A DNA stretch of 64,000 nt from Arthrobacter oryzae (GCF_030812315.1 NZ_JAUSSM010000007.1:243124-307123); one strand, 5' to 3'. Counted from the stretch's first letter, positions 7,169-15,065 are shown. Notes: generated by a model from the sequence alone, not told the origin. A program made the numbers and translations.

Positions 7169-7579
7169 CTAGCGAAGCCGGATAAGACCAGCACTGGTGG
7201 GTCTGAACCCGCATGCATCGAAGTAGAAGCTCTTCAGATGATCGTCGAAGTCGACATGGATCCATTCGCAGCCCGCTTCCCTGGCTTGCTCCGTGGCAAC
7301 GGCAAGGAGTCTTTTCCCAACGCCCTGACGGCGCGCCCTTTGTGCCACCAAAGTGTCTTCGATGAAGGCATGCGCGTGGCCGTCCCAGATCACGTTGACA
7401 AAGCCGACGAGGCCCTGATCGTCACGCGCTGTGACCCACCCCAGGCTGAGGCGCGAGAGCACGTCGATCCAGTCGTGCTCAACGTAGGCGTGGTCGAAGC
7501 CCTCGGCGTGCAGCTGATTGATTTCTTCGTTCCTAAACGCTCCGCGCCATTCCCAAGCAATCGTCATGCTGAACAGCAT
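7169..7579 (-). CDS. GNAT family N-acetyltransferase
   Basis: 136-residue acetyl-CoA-dependent N-acetyltransferase. The acetyl-CoA binding motif A is complete: FIEDTLVAQRARRQGVGKRL (residues about 72-91), with the pyrophosphate loop RRQGVGKR, followed by the helix LLAVATEQAREAGC and the C-terminal beta5-alpha4 motif B ending FYFDACGFRPTSAGLIRL. Substrate is unknown. An internal ATG four codons later (MTIAWEW) is an equally good start. It is followed upstream by a broken kinase gene on the same strand, whose end lies 10 bp before this start. Confidence 0.85.
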   Translation of the reverse strand: MLFSMTIAWEWRGAFRNEEINQLHAEGFDHAYVEHDWIDVLSRLSLGWVTARDDQGLVGFVNVIWDGHAHAFIEDTLVAQRARRQGVGKRLLAVATEQAREAGCEWIHVDFDDHLKSFYFDACGFRPTSAGLIRLR

Positions 7580-7588
7580 TGCATGACC

Positions 7589-7777
7589 CTAGCCCGCCGG
7601 GTTGGCGGTCCATCCGGTGAGCGGCAGGAGGTCAGCGGCAATGTCCTGCACGCTGCGGTTGATCACGCAATGTTTGACTTTCAGGGCGGCGAGCTGGGCA
7701 TGGAGTTCGAACGCCACGGAGCTCTTCCCCACACCCGACCGGCCACCGAGGAAAAGAACTTCACTCTGCATGTTCAC
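7589..7777 (-). pseudogene. P-loop nucleotide kinase-like gene with internal deletion
   Basis: The 62-residue frame starts like a small AAA/adenylylsulfate-kinase-like P-loop protein: SEVLFLGGRSGVGKSSVAFE with a perfect Walker A (GRSGVGKSS), then LHAQLAALKVKHCVI. It then jumps to RSVQDIAADLLPLTGWTA, which resembles the C-terminal helix of the same proteins (normally about 170-190 residues). The roughly 110-120 residues between, including Walker B and the lid, are missing. Frame and stop are kept, so the fragment might be translated, but it could not be a working kinase. The reading as an internal deletion is inferred from the family's usual end. Confidence 0.65.
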
Positions 7778-7814
7778 CCCTCGAGTATTGCCTGGGTTGG
7801 GGCACGATGGGCTG

Positions 7815-8402
7815 GTGACTACCGATGCTGAGCGACTCTTTCTGACCTATATCCAAAGGAACCCGATCAACCGGCAAATCCTTCAGTTGGCGCCGGCACT
7901 GGGTGTTTCGGACTGGTGGCTGACGGCGGGTGCACTGTTCCAGACCGTCTGGAACGTTCTGGACGGCAGGGACCCCGGCGCCGGCATCCGGGACTACGAT
8001 TTGTTCTATTTTGACGCGGACACTTCCTACGAGGCGGAGGATGCGGTAATTCACCGGGCACGGGAACTGTTCAAAGGCCTGGACGCGGAAGTCGAAGTAC
8101 GCAACGAAGCCCGTGTGCACCTTTGGTACGAGGAGCATTTCGGGGTCCCCGCCGTGCCGTTCACCAGCACGTCCGACGCGATAGATCACTTCGCAGCCAA
8201 GACCTGCTGTTTCGCAGTCACGGCCGACGAACACGGCGGCGTCACAACGTACGCGCCGCACGGTTACGACGACCTCTTCGGCCGGAACGTGATACCTAAT
8301 CCCGTCCTTGCCCCCAGGGACGTATACCTGACCAAGACCAGGCGGTGGAGCACGGAATGGCCCTCACTCAACATCCAACCCTGGCCTACGGTCAACGCTT
8401 AG
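7815..8402 (+). CDS. Nucleotidyltransferase family protein (COG3575-like)
   Basis: 195-residue protein of the small nucleotidyltransferase family formerly DUF925. It has the WWLTAGALFQTVWNVLDGR start (residues about 29-47), the acidic active-site motif IRDYDLFYFDAD with D-x-D spacing (residues about 53-64), then VEVRNEARVHLWYEEHFG and a C-terminal HGYDDLFGRNVIPNP block. All are family hallmarks, including the LxWY-type motif. The chemistry is assumed to be NMP transfer; acceptor unknown. GTG at 7815 is chosen because upstream frame sequence has no homology. Its 3' end overlaps the convergent EamA remnant by 39 bp. Confidence 0.8.
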   Translation: MTTDAERLFLTYIQRNPINRQILQLAPALGVSDWWLTAGALFQTVWNVLDGRDPGAGIRDYDLFYFDADTSYEAEDAVIHRARELFKGLDAEVEVRNEARVHLWYEEHFGVPAVPFTSTSDAIDHFAAKTCCFAVTADEHGGVTTYAPHGYDDLFGRNVIPNPVLAPRDVYLTKTRRWSTEWPSLNIQPWPTVNA

Positions 8403-9070
8403 GACGGTAGTGAGGCCCGCCAGCCAGATGGCCACGGCGTTGGTGGGAACGATCGTGGCCATGCCCAGCCATTCGTGGAGGCCAAGGATCTGCCCCAGGA
8501 ACACGGTGCCGGAGAGCGCGGCGAGGATGGGGTTGATGCTCATGAACACACTGAAGAATCCCGCTGGCACGTGCCGGAGCGCGATGAGGTCGGCGGCGTA
8601 CGGAATCACCGAGCACAGCAGACCGGCAATAACGGCGTACAGCAATGCCGGACCGGCGAATGCCCCTTTGCTGGCCAGGTAGACGGCCACCGGCAGGTAA
8701 AACACCAGGGAAATGAGCGTCGCCGCGGCAGGGGCCTGCAGCCCGGGCAGCCGCTGGCCCGCGACCCGGTTGAGAAGGATGTACGCCGCCCAACCCGCGG
8801 CACTTGCCATGCCGATAGCAATCCCGACGAAGTCGCTGGTGGGTCCGGCATCACAAGAACGAAGACGCCCACACCTGCTGCCAGCCCGCACAGCACATCC
8901 CGGCGGGCCCTCGACCCCAGCAGGGCCACGGCCAGCGGCCCGAGGAATTCCAGGGTGACGGCAAGGCCCAGCCCGATCCGTTCGATGGCCATGTAGAGGC
9001 TGATGTTCATCAGGGCGGTTGCTGCGCCGAGCAGGAGGACCGGCCACCACTGCCGCCAGGTCACCCCGAC
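8364..9070 (-). pseudogene. EamA/RhtA-type DMT permease, 5'-truncated and frameshifted
   Basis: Remnant of a drug/metabolite transporter of the EamA family (inner-membrane exporter, 10 TM helices when intact). The first part reads LLLGAATALMNISLYMAIER, then IGLGLAVTLEFLGPLAVALL and GVGVFVLVMPDPP. A frameshift near 8845 moves the rest to another frame, which continues FVGIAIGMASAAGWAAYILL, then YAADLIALRHVPAGFFSVFM and LHEWLGMATIVPTNAVAIW. About 70 N-terminal residues are absent: the sequence starts abruptly at the head of the LysR remnant on the other strand. Both defects rule out function. Confidence 0.85.
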
Positions 9071-9775
9071 GGCCGCCGGGGAACGGATCATCGAGCATGC
9101 GCGAAGCGTGCTTGACCAGGTCGCGTTGCTGGAACGCGTTGCCCAGGACCAAAGCGGCGAGCTCAAAGTGAGCTACGCGTGGTCGGCGCTGGGCCGCCGC
9201 ACCGTGGCCCTGCAGCGGAAATGGCAAGAGCTGCACCCCGGAGTCCGCCTGATCTGGGTGCAGTCGAACGCCCCGACGGGCGGCCTCGCGAACGGGTCTG
9301 TTGACGTAACCATTGTCAGGCGTACCCTCAGTGACAACCGCTTCGGGTCCACGCTGATCGGGACTGAAGCGCGGTACGGCGCCCTCGCCAAGGCTGATCC
9401 GCTCGCCCGGCGGCGTTTCCTCCGCCTGGCCGACTTCTCCGGACGAACGATTGCCGTCGATCACCGCACGGGAACCACTACGGAAGACCTCTGGTCCGAC
9501 CTGACGCGGCCGGCGTCGGTCCGGCTGGTGCACGGCGTCGACGAATGGCTGACGCTCATCTCCACGGGGCAGGCCATCGGCATGTCCTCGGAGGCCACAG
9601 CTGCGCAGAATCCACGGCCGGGGATCGTGTACCGGCCGGTCCGCGATGCCGCGCCGATTTCTGTGTGCCTCGCATCCTGGAAAGACGATCCATCGGTACT
9701 CGTCGCGGACTTCATCCGGCTGGCGCAGGAAGCGTTCATCCCTGACCACCCGGCACTGCAGGGGGGGCAGCGCCG
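9059..9775 (+). pseudogene. LysR-type regulator lacking its HTH domain and stop codon
   Basis: The visible frame begins with TPTAAGERIIEHARSVLDQV, the linker helix that follows the winged HTH in LysR regulators, and continues through the periplasmic-binding-like effector domain (GELKVSYAWSALGRRTVALQ, LANGSVDVTIVRRT, AISVCLASWKDDPSVL). The roughly 55-60 N-terminal residues holding the HTH are gone, and the 5' end touches the broken 5' end of the EamA gene. Near 9763 there is a run of seven G, after which the frame runs on without a stop through the GC palindrome. It was most likely once a divergent lysR/eamA pair. Confidence 0.85.
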
Positions 9776-9783
9776 AACGCAAA

Positions 9784-9817
9784 GCGGACGACGGCGGGAG
9801 GTCCCGCCGTCGTCCGC
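9784..9817. repeat. GC palindrome, copy 6
   Basis: Perfect 16-bp arms (GCGGACGACGGCGGGA) around GG with the flank GAACGCAAA. It sits where the LysR reading frame loses its end and before the gntR promoter region. Confidence 0.75.
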
Positions 9818-9830
9818 CATCCCGGACCGA

Positions 9831-9854
9831 ACAATTCAACAAAAGGATTGTTGG
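9831..9854. promoter_or_regulatory. GntR operator-like inverted repeat upstream of gntR
   Basis: ATTCAACAA and TTGTTG half-sites, imperfect relative to the two ATTGTTCAACAA copies after gntR, 23-46 bp before the gntR start. This is consistent with autoregulation. Confidence 0.6.
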
Positions 9855-9876
9855 TCGCCCGGGGTAAATTCAGGGT

Positions 9877-10629
9877 ATGGCCACCCTGAACCCGAACGCC
9901 GAAACTCACGCCTCCCGCCAACTCCAGGGTGGACCGCAGGGAGCGCCCGGAGCGCCCGGCGGAGCGTCCAGGCTGCGGGTCGCCGTGCCGTCCGTGGCGG
10001 CCAGGGTAGCCGCGGAGCTCCGGCTGCAGATCGCCGAGGGCGCGCTGCCGCCGGGAACGAAACTCAAGGAAGAGGCCCTTTCCGGCGAGCTCGGTGTCTC
10101 CCGCAACACTGTCCGCGAAGCATTCGCCGAACTTGTGAGCGAGCGCCTGGTTGTCCGCGAGCCCAACCGCGGGGTCTTCGTTGCCAGCTTGGGCGCCAAG
10201 GACATCCATGACGTCTACACCGTCAGGCGCGCCATCGAGGTGAGCGCCGTCCGCGGCGGGGGCAGTCCCGAGAGCATCGCCTTGGTGAGGGCCGCCGTCG
10301 AGGAGGGCAAAAGTGCAGCCGCCGCCGGGGACAACGAACGCCTCGGCAGCGCCAACCAGCACTTCCACGGCGCCCTGGTGGCCATGGCGGACAGCGAACG
10401 GCTGAACACCATCATGTCGCAGGTGCTTGCCGAGATGCGGCTCTTCTTCCACAAAGCCGCCGTTGACGGCGGCTTCTACCAGGACTGGCTGGCGGACAAC
10501 GAACAGATCTGCAAGGCCCTGGAAGCCGGGGACGCGGAGCTCGCGGCCGACCGCCTTACCGACTACCTCACTCGGTCAGAAGAGCACCAGACTGCGGTCC
10601 ATGCGGCGGGGCCGGAAGCTTCGAAGTAG
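9877..10629 (+). CDS. GntR family regulator, FadR/FCD subfamily
   Basis: 250-residue regulator. A 40-residue Gly/Ala/Pro-rich N-terminal extension precedes the GntR winged helix: RVAAELRLQIAEGALPPGTK (residues about 45-64), LSGELGVSRNTVREAFAELV (recognition helix) and LVVREPNRGVFVA. The FCD effector domain follows, with IHDVYTVRRAIE, the metal/ligand His in NQHFHGALVAMADSERL, and the closing LEAGDAELAADRLTDYL. It most likely represses the downstream permease/DUF1445 operon and itself, because matching ATTGTTCAACAAT palindromes lie on both sides of the gene. The ligand is probably a carboxylate carried by the permease. Confidence 0.88.
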   Translation: MATLNPNAETHASRQLQGGPQGAPGAPGGASRLRVAVPSVAARVAAELRLQIAEGALPPGTKLKEEALSGELGVSRNTVREAFAELVSERLVVREPNRGVFVASLGAKDIHDVYTVRRAIEVSAVRGGGSPESIALVRAAVEEGKSAAAAGDNERLGSANQHFHGALVAMADSERLNTIMSQVLAEMRLFFHKAAVDGGFYQDWLADNEQICKALEAGDAELAADRLTDYLTRSEEHQTAVHAAGPEASK

Positions 10630-10684
10630 CTCTTCCCGCTCTGCATCCGAAAACTGCCCGCGACGGCCGAATCACCCTCAACCC

Positions 10685-10713
10685 TTGACGGTGTGATCTG
10701 CGTCGCGTAAATT
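10685..10713 (+). promoter_or_regulatory. Sigma-70-like promoter of the permease operon
   Basis: TTGACG (10685-10690), 17-bp spacer, TAAATT (10708-10713). The start of transcription would fall near 10720, inside the operator pair, leaving a leader of about 180 nt before the permease ATG. Confidence 0.7.
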
Positions 10714-10741
10714 GTTCAACAAGTTCGGATTGTTCAACAAT
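10711..10741. promoter_or_regulatory. Tandem GntR operators ATTGTTCAACAA
   Basis: Two copies at 10711-10722 and 10729-10741, the second a perfect 13-bp palindrome (ATTGTTCAACAAT), 18 bp apart centre to centre. They overlap the -10 box and transcription start, as expected for repression. Confidence 0.75.
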
Positions 10742-10898
10742 CCAACGATTGCTCGCATTTTCGACTTCCGCAGCCCCTCACGGTAGCCGCACCGGCGCCC
10801 CTAATGCCCCGACTTGCAACGCCGCAAGGCTGGACAAAGCGCACACGCACCATCCGCCCGCACACGGATGACATCCACACTCTTCATGGAGGATACAA

Positions 10899-12254
10899 AT
10901 GGCCACTCCATCAGTAATGGCCCCCGCTGACCCGAAACCCTTTGTAGGGCGCAAGGGCATGTACAAGGCCTTCGCGGCCAGCCTGACCGGAACGGCGCTG
11001 GAGTTCTACGACTTCGCCGTCTACTCCGCCGCGGCCGCGATCGTTTTCCCGCTGATCTTCTTCCCGGCCTCGGACCCCGTCACGGGCACCCTGCTGGCCT
11101 TCTCCACCTACGCTGTGGGCTACATTTCCCGGCCCGTCGGCGGCATCATCTTCGGACGGCTCGGGGATGAGATCGGCCGCAAGAAGATCCTGGTCATCAC
11201 GCTGATGCTGATCGGCGTCGCCACGTTCCTCATCGGCCTGCTGCCCACGTACGACAACATCGGCATCATCGCCCCCGCCATCCTGGTCTTCCTCCGCTTC
11301 GCACAGGGCGTCGGCGTCGGCGGCGAATGGGGCGGAGCAGTCCTGCTTTCCAGCGAATTCGGCGACCCGAACCGCCGCGGGTTCTGGGCCTCCGCCGCGC
11401 AAATCGGCCCGCCCGCCGGCAACCTGATGGCCAACGGCGCGCTTGCCGTCCTGACTCTGACCCTGTCCGAAGAGGACTTCCTGAACTTCGGCTGGCGCAT
11501 CGCCTTCCTGATCTCGGCACTGCTGGTGGCATTCGGCCTCTGGATCCGGCTCAAGCTTGAAGACACCCCCATCTTCAAGGCCATGGAAGCCAAGGGAGAC
11601 AAGCCCAAGTCCCCCATCCGGGAAGTCCTGGCAACCCAGCGCCGGCCCCTCATCGCAGCCATGCTGAGCCGCATCGGCCCGGATGTGCTCTACGCGATGT
11701 GCACCGTCTTTACCCTCACCTACGGCATTCAGGAACTTGGCTTCGACCGCGGCCAGGTGCTGGTGGCCGTACTCATCGGTTCAGCTCTCCAGATCTTCAC
11801 CATGCCGCTGGCCGGGGCCATCTCCGACCGCATCAACCGCCGGCTGGTCTACGGAATCGCCGCCGTGGCCGCCGCCGTCTGGGCATACCTGTTCTTCATC
11901 GTCCTCGAAGGGCGGTCCCCGGTCATGCTGATCGTGGGAACGGTGCTGGGCCTGCTCTGCCACTCGTTCATGTACGGACCCCAGGCAGCATTCGTCGTTG
12001 AACAGTTCTCGCCGCGGCTCCGCTCCACCGGCAGCTCGCTGGCCTACACCTTCGCCGGAATCATCGGCGGCGCCATCGCACCGTTCATGTTCACGCTCCT
12101 GCTGAGCACTTTCCACAGCTGGGTCCCGGTTGCCATCTACCTCAGCGTCGCCTGCCTCCTGACCCTGGTGGGCCTGGCCCTGGGCCGGGACTCCAATGTT
12201 GCCGAGGACGAGGAGTACCTGCAGTCCTCCACTGAGCTGGTGGAAACGCGATGA
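10899..12254 (+). CDS. MFS transporter, metabolite:H+ symporter (MHS) family
   Basis: 451-residue 12-TM major facilitator. The MHS signatures are present: ASLTGTALEFYDFAVYSAAA in TM1, then GYISRPVGGIIFGRLGDEIGRKK with the A-motif between TM2 and TM3, FLRFAQGVGVGGEWGGAVLL in TM4-5, and QFSPRLRSTGSSLAYTFAGI near TM11. MHS permeases import carboxylates such as citrate, ketoglutarate, proline/betaine or shikimate with protons. GGAGGATACAA precedes the ATG. It overlaps the DUF1445 gene by 4 bp (ATGA), and a GntR regulator with operators lies upstream. The substrate is presumably the compound acted on by the hydro-lyase. Confidence 0.9.
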   Translation: MATPSVMAPADPKPFVGRKGMYKAFAASLTGTALEFYDFAVYSAAAAIVFPLIFFPASDPVTGTLLAFSTYAVGYISRPVGGIIFGRLGDEIGRKKILVITLMLIGVATFLIGLLPTYDNIGIIAPAILVFLRFAQGVGVGGEWGGAVLLSSEFGDPNRRGFWASAAQIGPPAGNLMANGALAVLTLTLSEEDFLNFGWRIAFLISALLVAFGLWIRLKLEDTPIFKAMEAKGDKPKSPIREVLATQRRPLIAAMLSRIGPDVLYAMCTVFTLTYGIQELGFDRGQVLVAVLIGSALQIFTMPLAGAISDRINRRLVYGIAAVAAAVWAYLFFIVLEGRSPVMLIVGTVLGLLCHSFMYGPQAAFVVEQFSPRLRSTGSSLAYTFAGIIGGAIAPFMFTLLLSTFHSWVPVAIYLSVACLLTLVGLALGRDSNVAEDEEYLQSSTELVETR

Positions 12255-13054
12255 ACCGGGCCAACGCCCTGCTGGCGCCCGCCGACGCACGCCTGAAGTT
12301 CCGCAGCGGCCTGGTGACCCCCACCTCCGGTTGGAGTGACGGCTACACCCAGGCCAACCTGATCGCGGTCACGGCCGACTACGCCGACGAGTTCATTGAA
12401 TTCTGCCGGCTCAATCCCAAGGCCTGCCCCGTCATAGACGTCATCCCGGCGGGACAGTACGAAAGCGCCCTCGCCGCAGGGTCCGACATCCGCACCGACA
12501 TCCCCGGCTACCGGGTGTGGGTGGACGGCGAACTTGCCGGCGAAGTCAGCGACGTCAGTTCGGTCTGGCGTGACGACATGGTGAGCGTCCTCATCGGCTG
12601 CAGCTTCACCTTCGAAGCGGCGCTTGCCAGCGCCGGCATCCCGCTGCGGCATACCGAAACCGGCCGCAACGTCCCCATGTACCGCACGAACATCGAATGC
12701 ACTCCTGCGGGACGGATCCACGGCCCGATGGTGGTTTCGATGCGCCCCATGCCGCCCGAACTGGTCGAAACGGCCATCCGGGTGACGTCGGAGGTGCCGA
12801 AGGTACACGGCAGCCCGGTACACGTCGGCTCGCCCGGGGACCTCGGCATCGCCGACATCAGCCGGCCCGACTTCGGCGACGCGGTGGAGATCCGTCCGGG
12901 GGAAGTGCCGGTTTTCTGGGCCTGCGGCGTGACACCGCAGAGTGCAGTGATGGCATCCAGGCCGTCCTTTGCCATCAGCCACGCCCCCGGACATATGTTC
13001 ATCACTGATGTTCCCGAAAGCACCTACCGGGAACCGGCAGGAGCGTCATCGTGA
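12251..13054 (+). CDS. Putative hydro-lyase, DUF1445 family
   Basis: 267-residue protein of the DUF1445/UPF0317 family, related to D-glutamate cyclases. Characteristic blocks are SGLVTPTSGWSDGYTQANL (residues about 20-38), RLNPKACPVIDV, GSDIRTDIPGYRVW, FLIGC-type VSVLIGCSFTFEAAL, PMYRTNIECTPAGRIHGPMV and PVFWACGVTPQSAV with a conserved Cys and Thr-Pro. In bacteria these genes typically sit next to carboxylate permeases or allophanate/5-oxoprolinase genes. Here the gene overlaps the MHS permease by 4 bp, which implies coupled translation and a shared substrate, likely a hydroxy or amino carboxylate. Confidence 0.85.
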   Translation: MNRANALLAPADARLKFRSGLVTPTSGWSDGYTQANLIAVTADYADEFIEFCRLNPKACPVIDVIPAGQYESALAAGSDIRTDIPGYRVWVDGELAGEVSDVSSVWRDDMVSVLIGCSFTFEAALASAGIPLRHTETGRNVPMYRTNIECTPAGRIHGPMVVSMRPMPPELVETAIRVTSEVPKVHGSPVHVGSPGDLGIADISRPDFGDAVEIRPGEVPVFWACGVTPQSAVMASRPSFAISHAPGHMFITDVPESTYREPAGASS

Positions 13055-13314
13055 AGAAGAGAATTCCCGTTGCCGAGAAGCGGGCACGCAGGATCATCAA
13101 CCTCTCGGCGCCGCGGCGGCAGGCCACCGGCACCCACTGCGAACTGACCGGAGTCTGGCAGAGCCCGGCAGGAGCGACTATCTCGCTGTACGAGGGCCAG
13201 CTCCTCCCCAGCGATGCCGGCCGGCCATGCGTCTGGACGTACGCAGGCCAACCGGCAAGCAAGGCCGGTTCCGGAGACGCCCGGTGGCCGGCCTCCGGGC
13301 ATCACAGACAGTAG
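13051..13314 (+). CDS. Small hypothetical protein, coupled to DUF1445
   Basis: 87-residue basic protein starting at a GTG that overlaps the DUF1445 stop by 4 bp (GTGA). The centre reads CELTGVWQSPAGATISLYEG, then QLLPSDAGRPCVWTYAG. This G-x-W/Y, strand, EGQxLP, G, W pattern vaguely recalls small YjzC-like beta proteins, but I cannot claim homology. The tail after residue 75 looks unstructured. Tight coupling is the main argument that it is real. A GC hairpin follows 16 bp after the stop. Confidence 0.55.
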   Translation: MKKRIPVAEKRARRIINLSAPRRQATGTHCELTGVWQSPAGATISLYEGQLLPSDAGRPCVWTYAGQPASKAGSGDARWPASGHHRQ

Positions 13315-13330
13315 GGGCAGAAGACGGCAA

Positions 13331-13364
13331 GCGGACGACGGCGGGACTTCCCGCCGTCGTCCGC
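13331..13364. terminator. GC palindrome, copy 7
   Basis: Perfect 16-bp arms (GCGGACGACGGCGGGA) around CT, with GGCAA and AACGA-type flanks on the two sides. It closes the GntR-controlled operon. Confidence 0.75.
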
Positions 13365-13481
13365 TTCGTTAGTTTGGCTTGGGCTCAGTTACGGACTCAG
13401 CTGCCCTGCAGCCGCGCACCATTGTGCGTCCGGGCATTCGGTCCTAGGGTGGGGCGATCTCACCCATGACCAGGAGGAGCA

Positions 13482-13856
13482 ATGTCCGGCGAGCCAGCGT
13501 TCTTTGAAATCGGCGTCGAAGATCCCCAGCGGGGCAAAGCGTTCTACGGGGCGCTCTTCGGCTGGGACTTTACGCCGGGGCCCTCGGCTGGAGGAGGATT
13601 CATGATCGGCACCCCCGGGCTCGCCGGCGGGATGCACGGCGGCGACGCCGGCGCCGTACCGTACCTCTTCTTCCGGGTGGACGACATGGACGCCGCACTG
13701 GACCGGGTCCGGGATCTGGGCGGCTCTGTTGATGAACCTGAACTTGGGGACGAGACCAGCGCGGGGGAGTACGGCAGGTTCAAGCTCTGCAAGGACGACC
13801 AGGGCTCAGCCTTCGGCCTCCACGAACCTCCGCACCCGGCGGCCCAGGTACTTTAG
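13482..13856 (+). CDS. VOC family protein (CFP-30-like half)
   Basis: 124-residue VOC protein. It opens EPAFFEIGVEDPQRGKAFYGALFGWDF (the FFEI-x-V-D-P-x-R-x-x-FY-x-x-LFGW pattern of the mycobacterial CFP-30B type), has a Gly-rich loop GTPGLAGGMHGG, then PYLFFRVDDMDAALDRVRDLGG starting the second module and FKLCKDDQGSAFGLHEP at the end. Function is unknown. AGGAGGAGCA precedes the ATG. It is convergent with the MOSC gene across an imperfect hairpin. Confidence 0.85.
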   Translation: MSGEPAFFEIGVEDPQRGKAFYGALFGWDFTPGPSAGGGFMIGTPGLAGGMHGGDAGAVPYLFFRVDDMDAALDRVRDLGGSVDEPELGDETSAGEYGRFKLCKDDQGSAFGLHEPPHPAAQVL

Positions 13857-13879
13857 CCTTCAGATATTGGCGTAGAGGA

Positions 13880-13903
13880 CGACGGCAGGAGATCCCGCCG
13901 TCG
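13880..13903. terminator. GC palindrome, copy 8 (one mismatch), between convergent genes
   Basis: 11-bp arms CGACGGCAGGA and TCCCGCCGTCG with one mismatch, between the VOC and MOSC stop codons. Confidence 0.7.
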
Positions 13904-13926
13904 CGCACCAACAAAGACATGGGGTG

Positions 13927-14499
13927 CTACGGCAGCCGCGACGGGCGCAGCAGCGTGGGCGTGCCGGCATTTTCGGGGTCGAGGGGCACCGGGCTGATCA
14001 GTACTGCGGGCCCTCGGTGCAGGATGCCGTCCGAGAGCGGCTGGCAGCGCACGCCGCCCCGCCCGCGCATCGCTTTGTGGGCGCCCGGGGCGAGCATCTG
14101 GTCCATCCACGCGCAGGGGTGGGCCGGCCTGCCTGCCCGCAGCCGCACGATGTCCCCGCACGATTCCAATGCGAACTCCTCGCCTAGAAGGGGCGCCAGG
14201 TGGGCACCCCGAAGGACCACGTTGCGCCGCGTCAGCAGCGGGTCAAACGGTGCGGTTCCGAGCTCCGCGGCCATGGCTTCGAGGGCCTCGACCGCAATCA
14301 GCGTCACGGCCGCGTCCATGTGCGCGGCCTTGCCGAAGAACCGGTCGCCCACAATGCCTTTGCCGGTCACCAGTTCTACCTGCTCGGCGTCAGTCGTGGG
14401 GACCACGGCCGCACCCTCGCGTGCGCGTCCGAAGTACGCGTGCGCCGGCGACACGAGCAGGTGCAGTACTTCCACGTCGTATCTGTAGCTTGCCGTCAT
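13927..14499 (-). CDS. MOSC domain-containing protein
   Basis: 190-residue protein with a MOSC (molybdenum cofactor sulfurase C-terminal) domain. It begins EVLHLLVSPAHAYFGR, has VTGKGIVGDRFFGKAAHMDA (the G-x-x-GDR-x-F motif, residues about 45-64), then LIAVEALEAM, LLTRRNVVLRGAHLAPLLG (RRN motif) and the conserved Cys in GRPAHPCAWMDQML. MOSC proteins bind the molybdenum cofactor and include N-hydroxylated-substrate reductases and sulfur carriers. This is a stand-alone form. No Moco gene is adjacent, so its substrate is unclear. Confidence 0.85.
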   Translation of the reverse strand: MTASYRYDVEVLHLLVSPAHAYFGRAREGAAVVPTTDAEQVELVTGKGIVGDRFFGKAAHMDAAVTLIAVEALEAMAAELGTAPFDPLLTRRNVVLRGAHLAPLLGEEFALESCGDIVRLRAGRPAHPCAWMDQMLAPGAHKAMRGRGGVRCQPLSDGILHRGPAVLISPVPLDPENAGTPTLLRPSRLP

Positions 14500-14627
14500 G
14501 CCTCAAAACTATCCTCCATCGCGGGCGCCTGCACCGGCACCACGTAGCGTTGGCCAAGGCGGACGGACACCGGGACTACGATGGGTTCCTGGCCCGGATA
14601 AGCGCACCCGCGCTGGATAGGACACGA

Positions 14628-15065
14628 GTGACTACTGACCGCACGGCCAACGGGGCCGCAGACAATGACGCGGCGGCGTACTTCCGCGCCAAACTCAACT
14701 TCGAGATCGATGTCATGGACGTAGCAGAGAACCTCCCGGCCGGAGGATTCGTGCTCGTTGACACCCGAAGGCGCGCATCCTGGGAGCACGGCCACATCCC
14801 CGGTGCTGTGCACCTGCCCACCGCAGATACCCCGTCCCGCGCCGCGGAACTGATCCCAGCCGGAACCGATGTGGTGGTCTACTCCTGGGGGCCGGGCTGT
14901 AACGGCAGCACGTTTGCCGCCCTGGCGTTCGCCGAACTCGGGTATCCCGTGCGGGAAATGATCGGCGGCATCGAGTACTGGGCACGGAACGGTCTTCCGG
15001 TGGAGACGGCCGACGGCGTCACCCCGGGGAAGCCCGACGTGCTGGTGACGGCGCACACGCTGTAG
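14628..15065 (+). CDS. Rhodanese-like domain protein, atypical active-site loop
   Basis: 145-residue single-domain rhodanese-like protein. It has the domain start FVLVDTRRRASWEHGHIPGAVHLP (residues about 42-65, the D-x-R...GHIPGA motif) and the C-terminal GYPVREMIGGIEYWARNG helix. The active loop reads VVVYSWGPGCNGST. The Cys that normally follows VVxY in this position is Ser here, but a second Cys four residues on is kept, as in relatives with the WxPGCNG extension. Sulfurtransferase activity is therefore doubtful or depends on the second Cys. GTG at 14628 is chosen by homology. A strong hairpin follows. Confidence 0.75.
   Translation: MTTDRTANGAADNDAAAYFRAKLNFEIDVMDVAENLPAGGFVLVDTRRRASWEHGHIPGAVHLPTADTPSRAAELIPAGTDVVVYSWGPGCNGSTFAALAFAELGYPVREMIGGIEYWARNGLPVETADGVTPGKPDVLVTAHTL

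Noticed and set aside
9003..10211. A 402-residue fusion protein of LysR effector domain and GntR leader
   Set aside because: The frame after the palindrome is out of phase with gntR and has no homology; it only reflects the lost LysR stop.
10742..10898. Riboswitch in the long leader of the MHS permease gene
   Set aside because: The leader is about 150-180 nt but shows no recognisable conserved core or strong helices.
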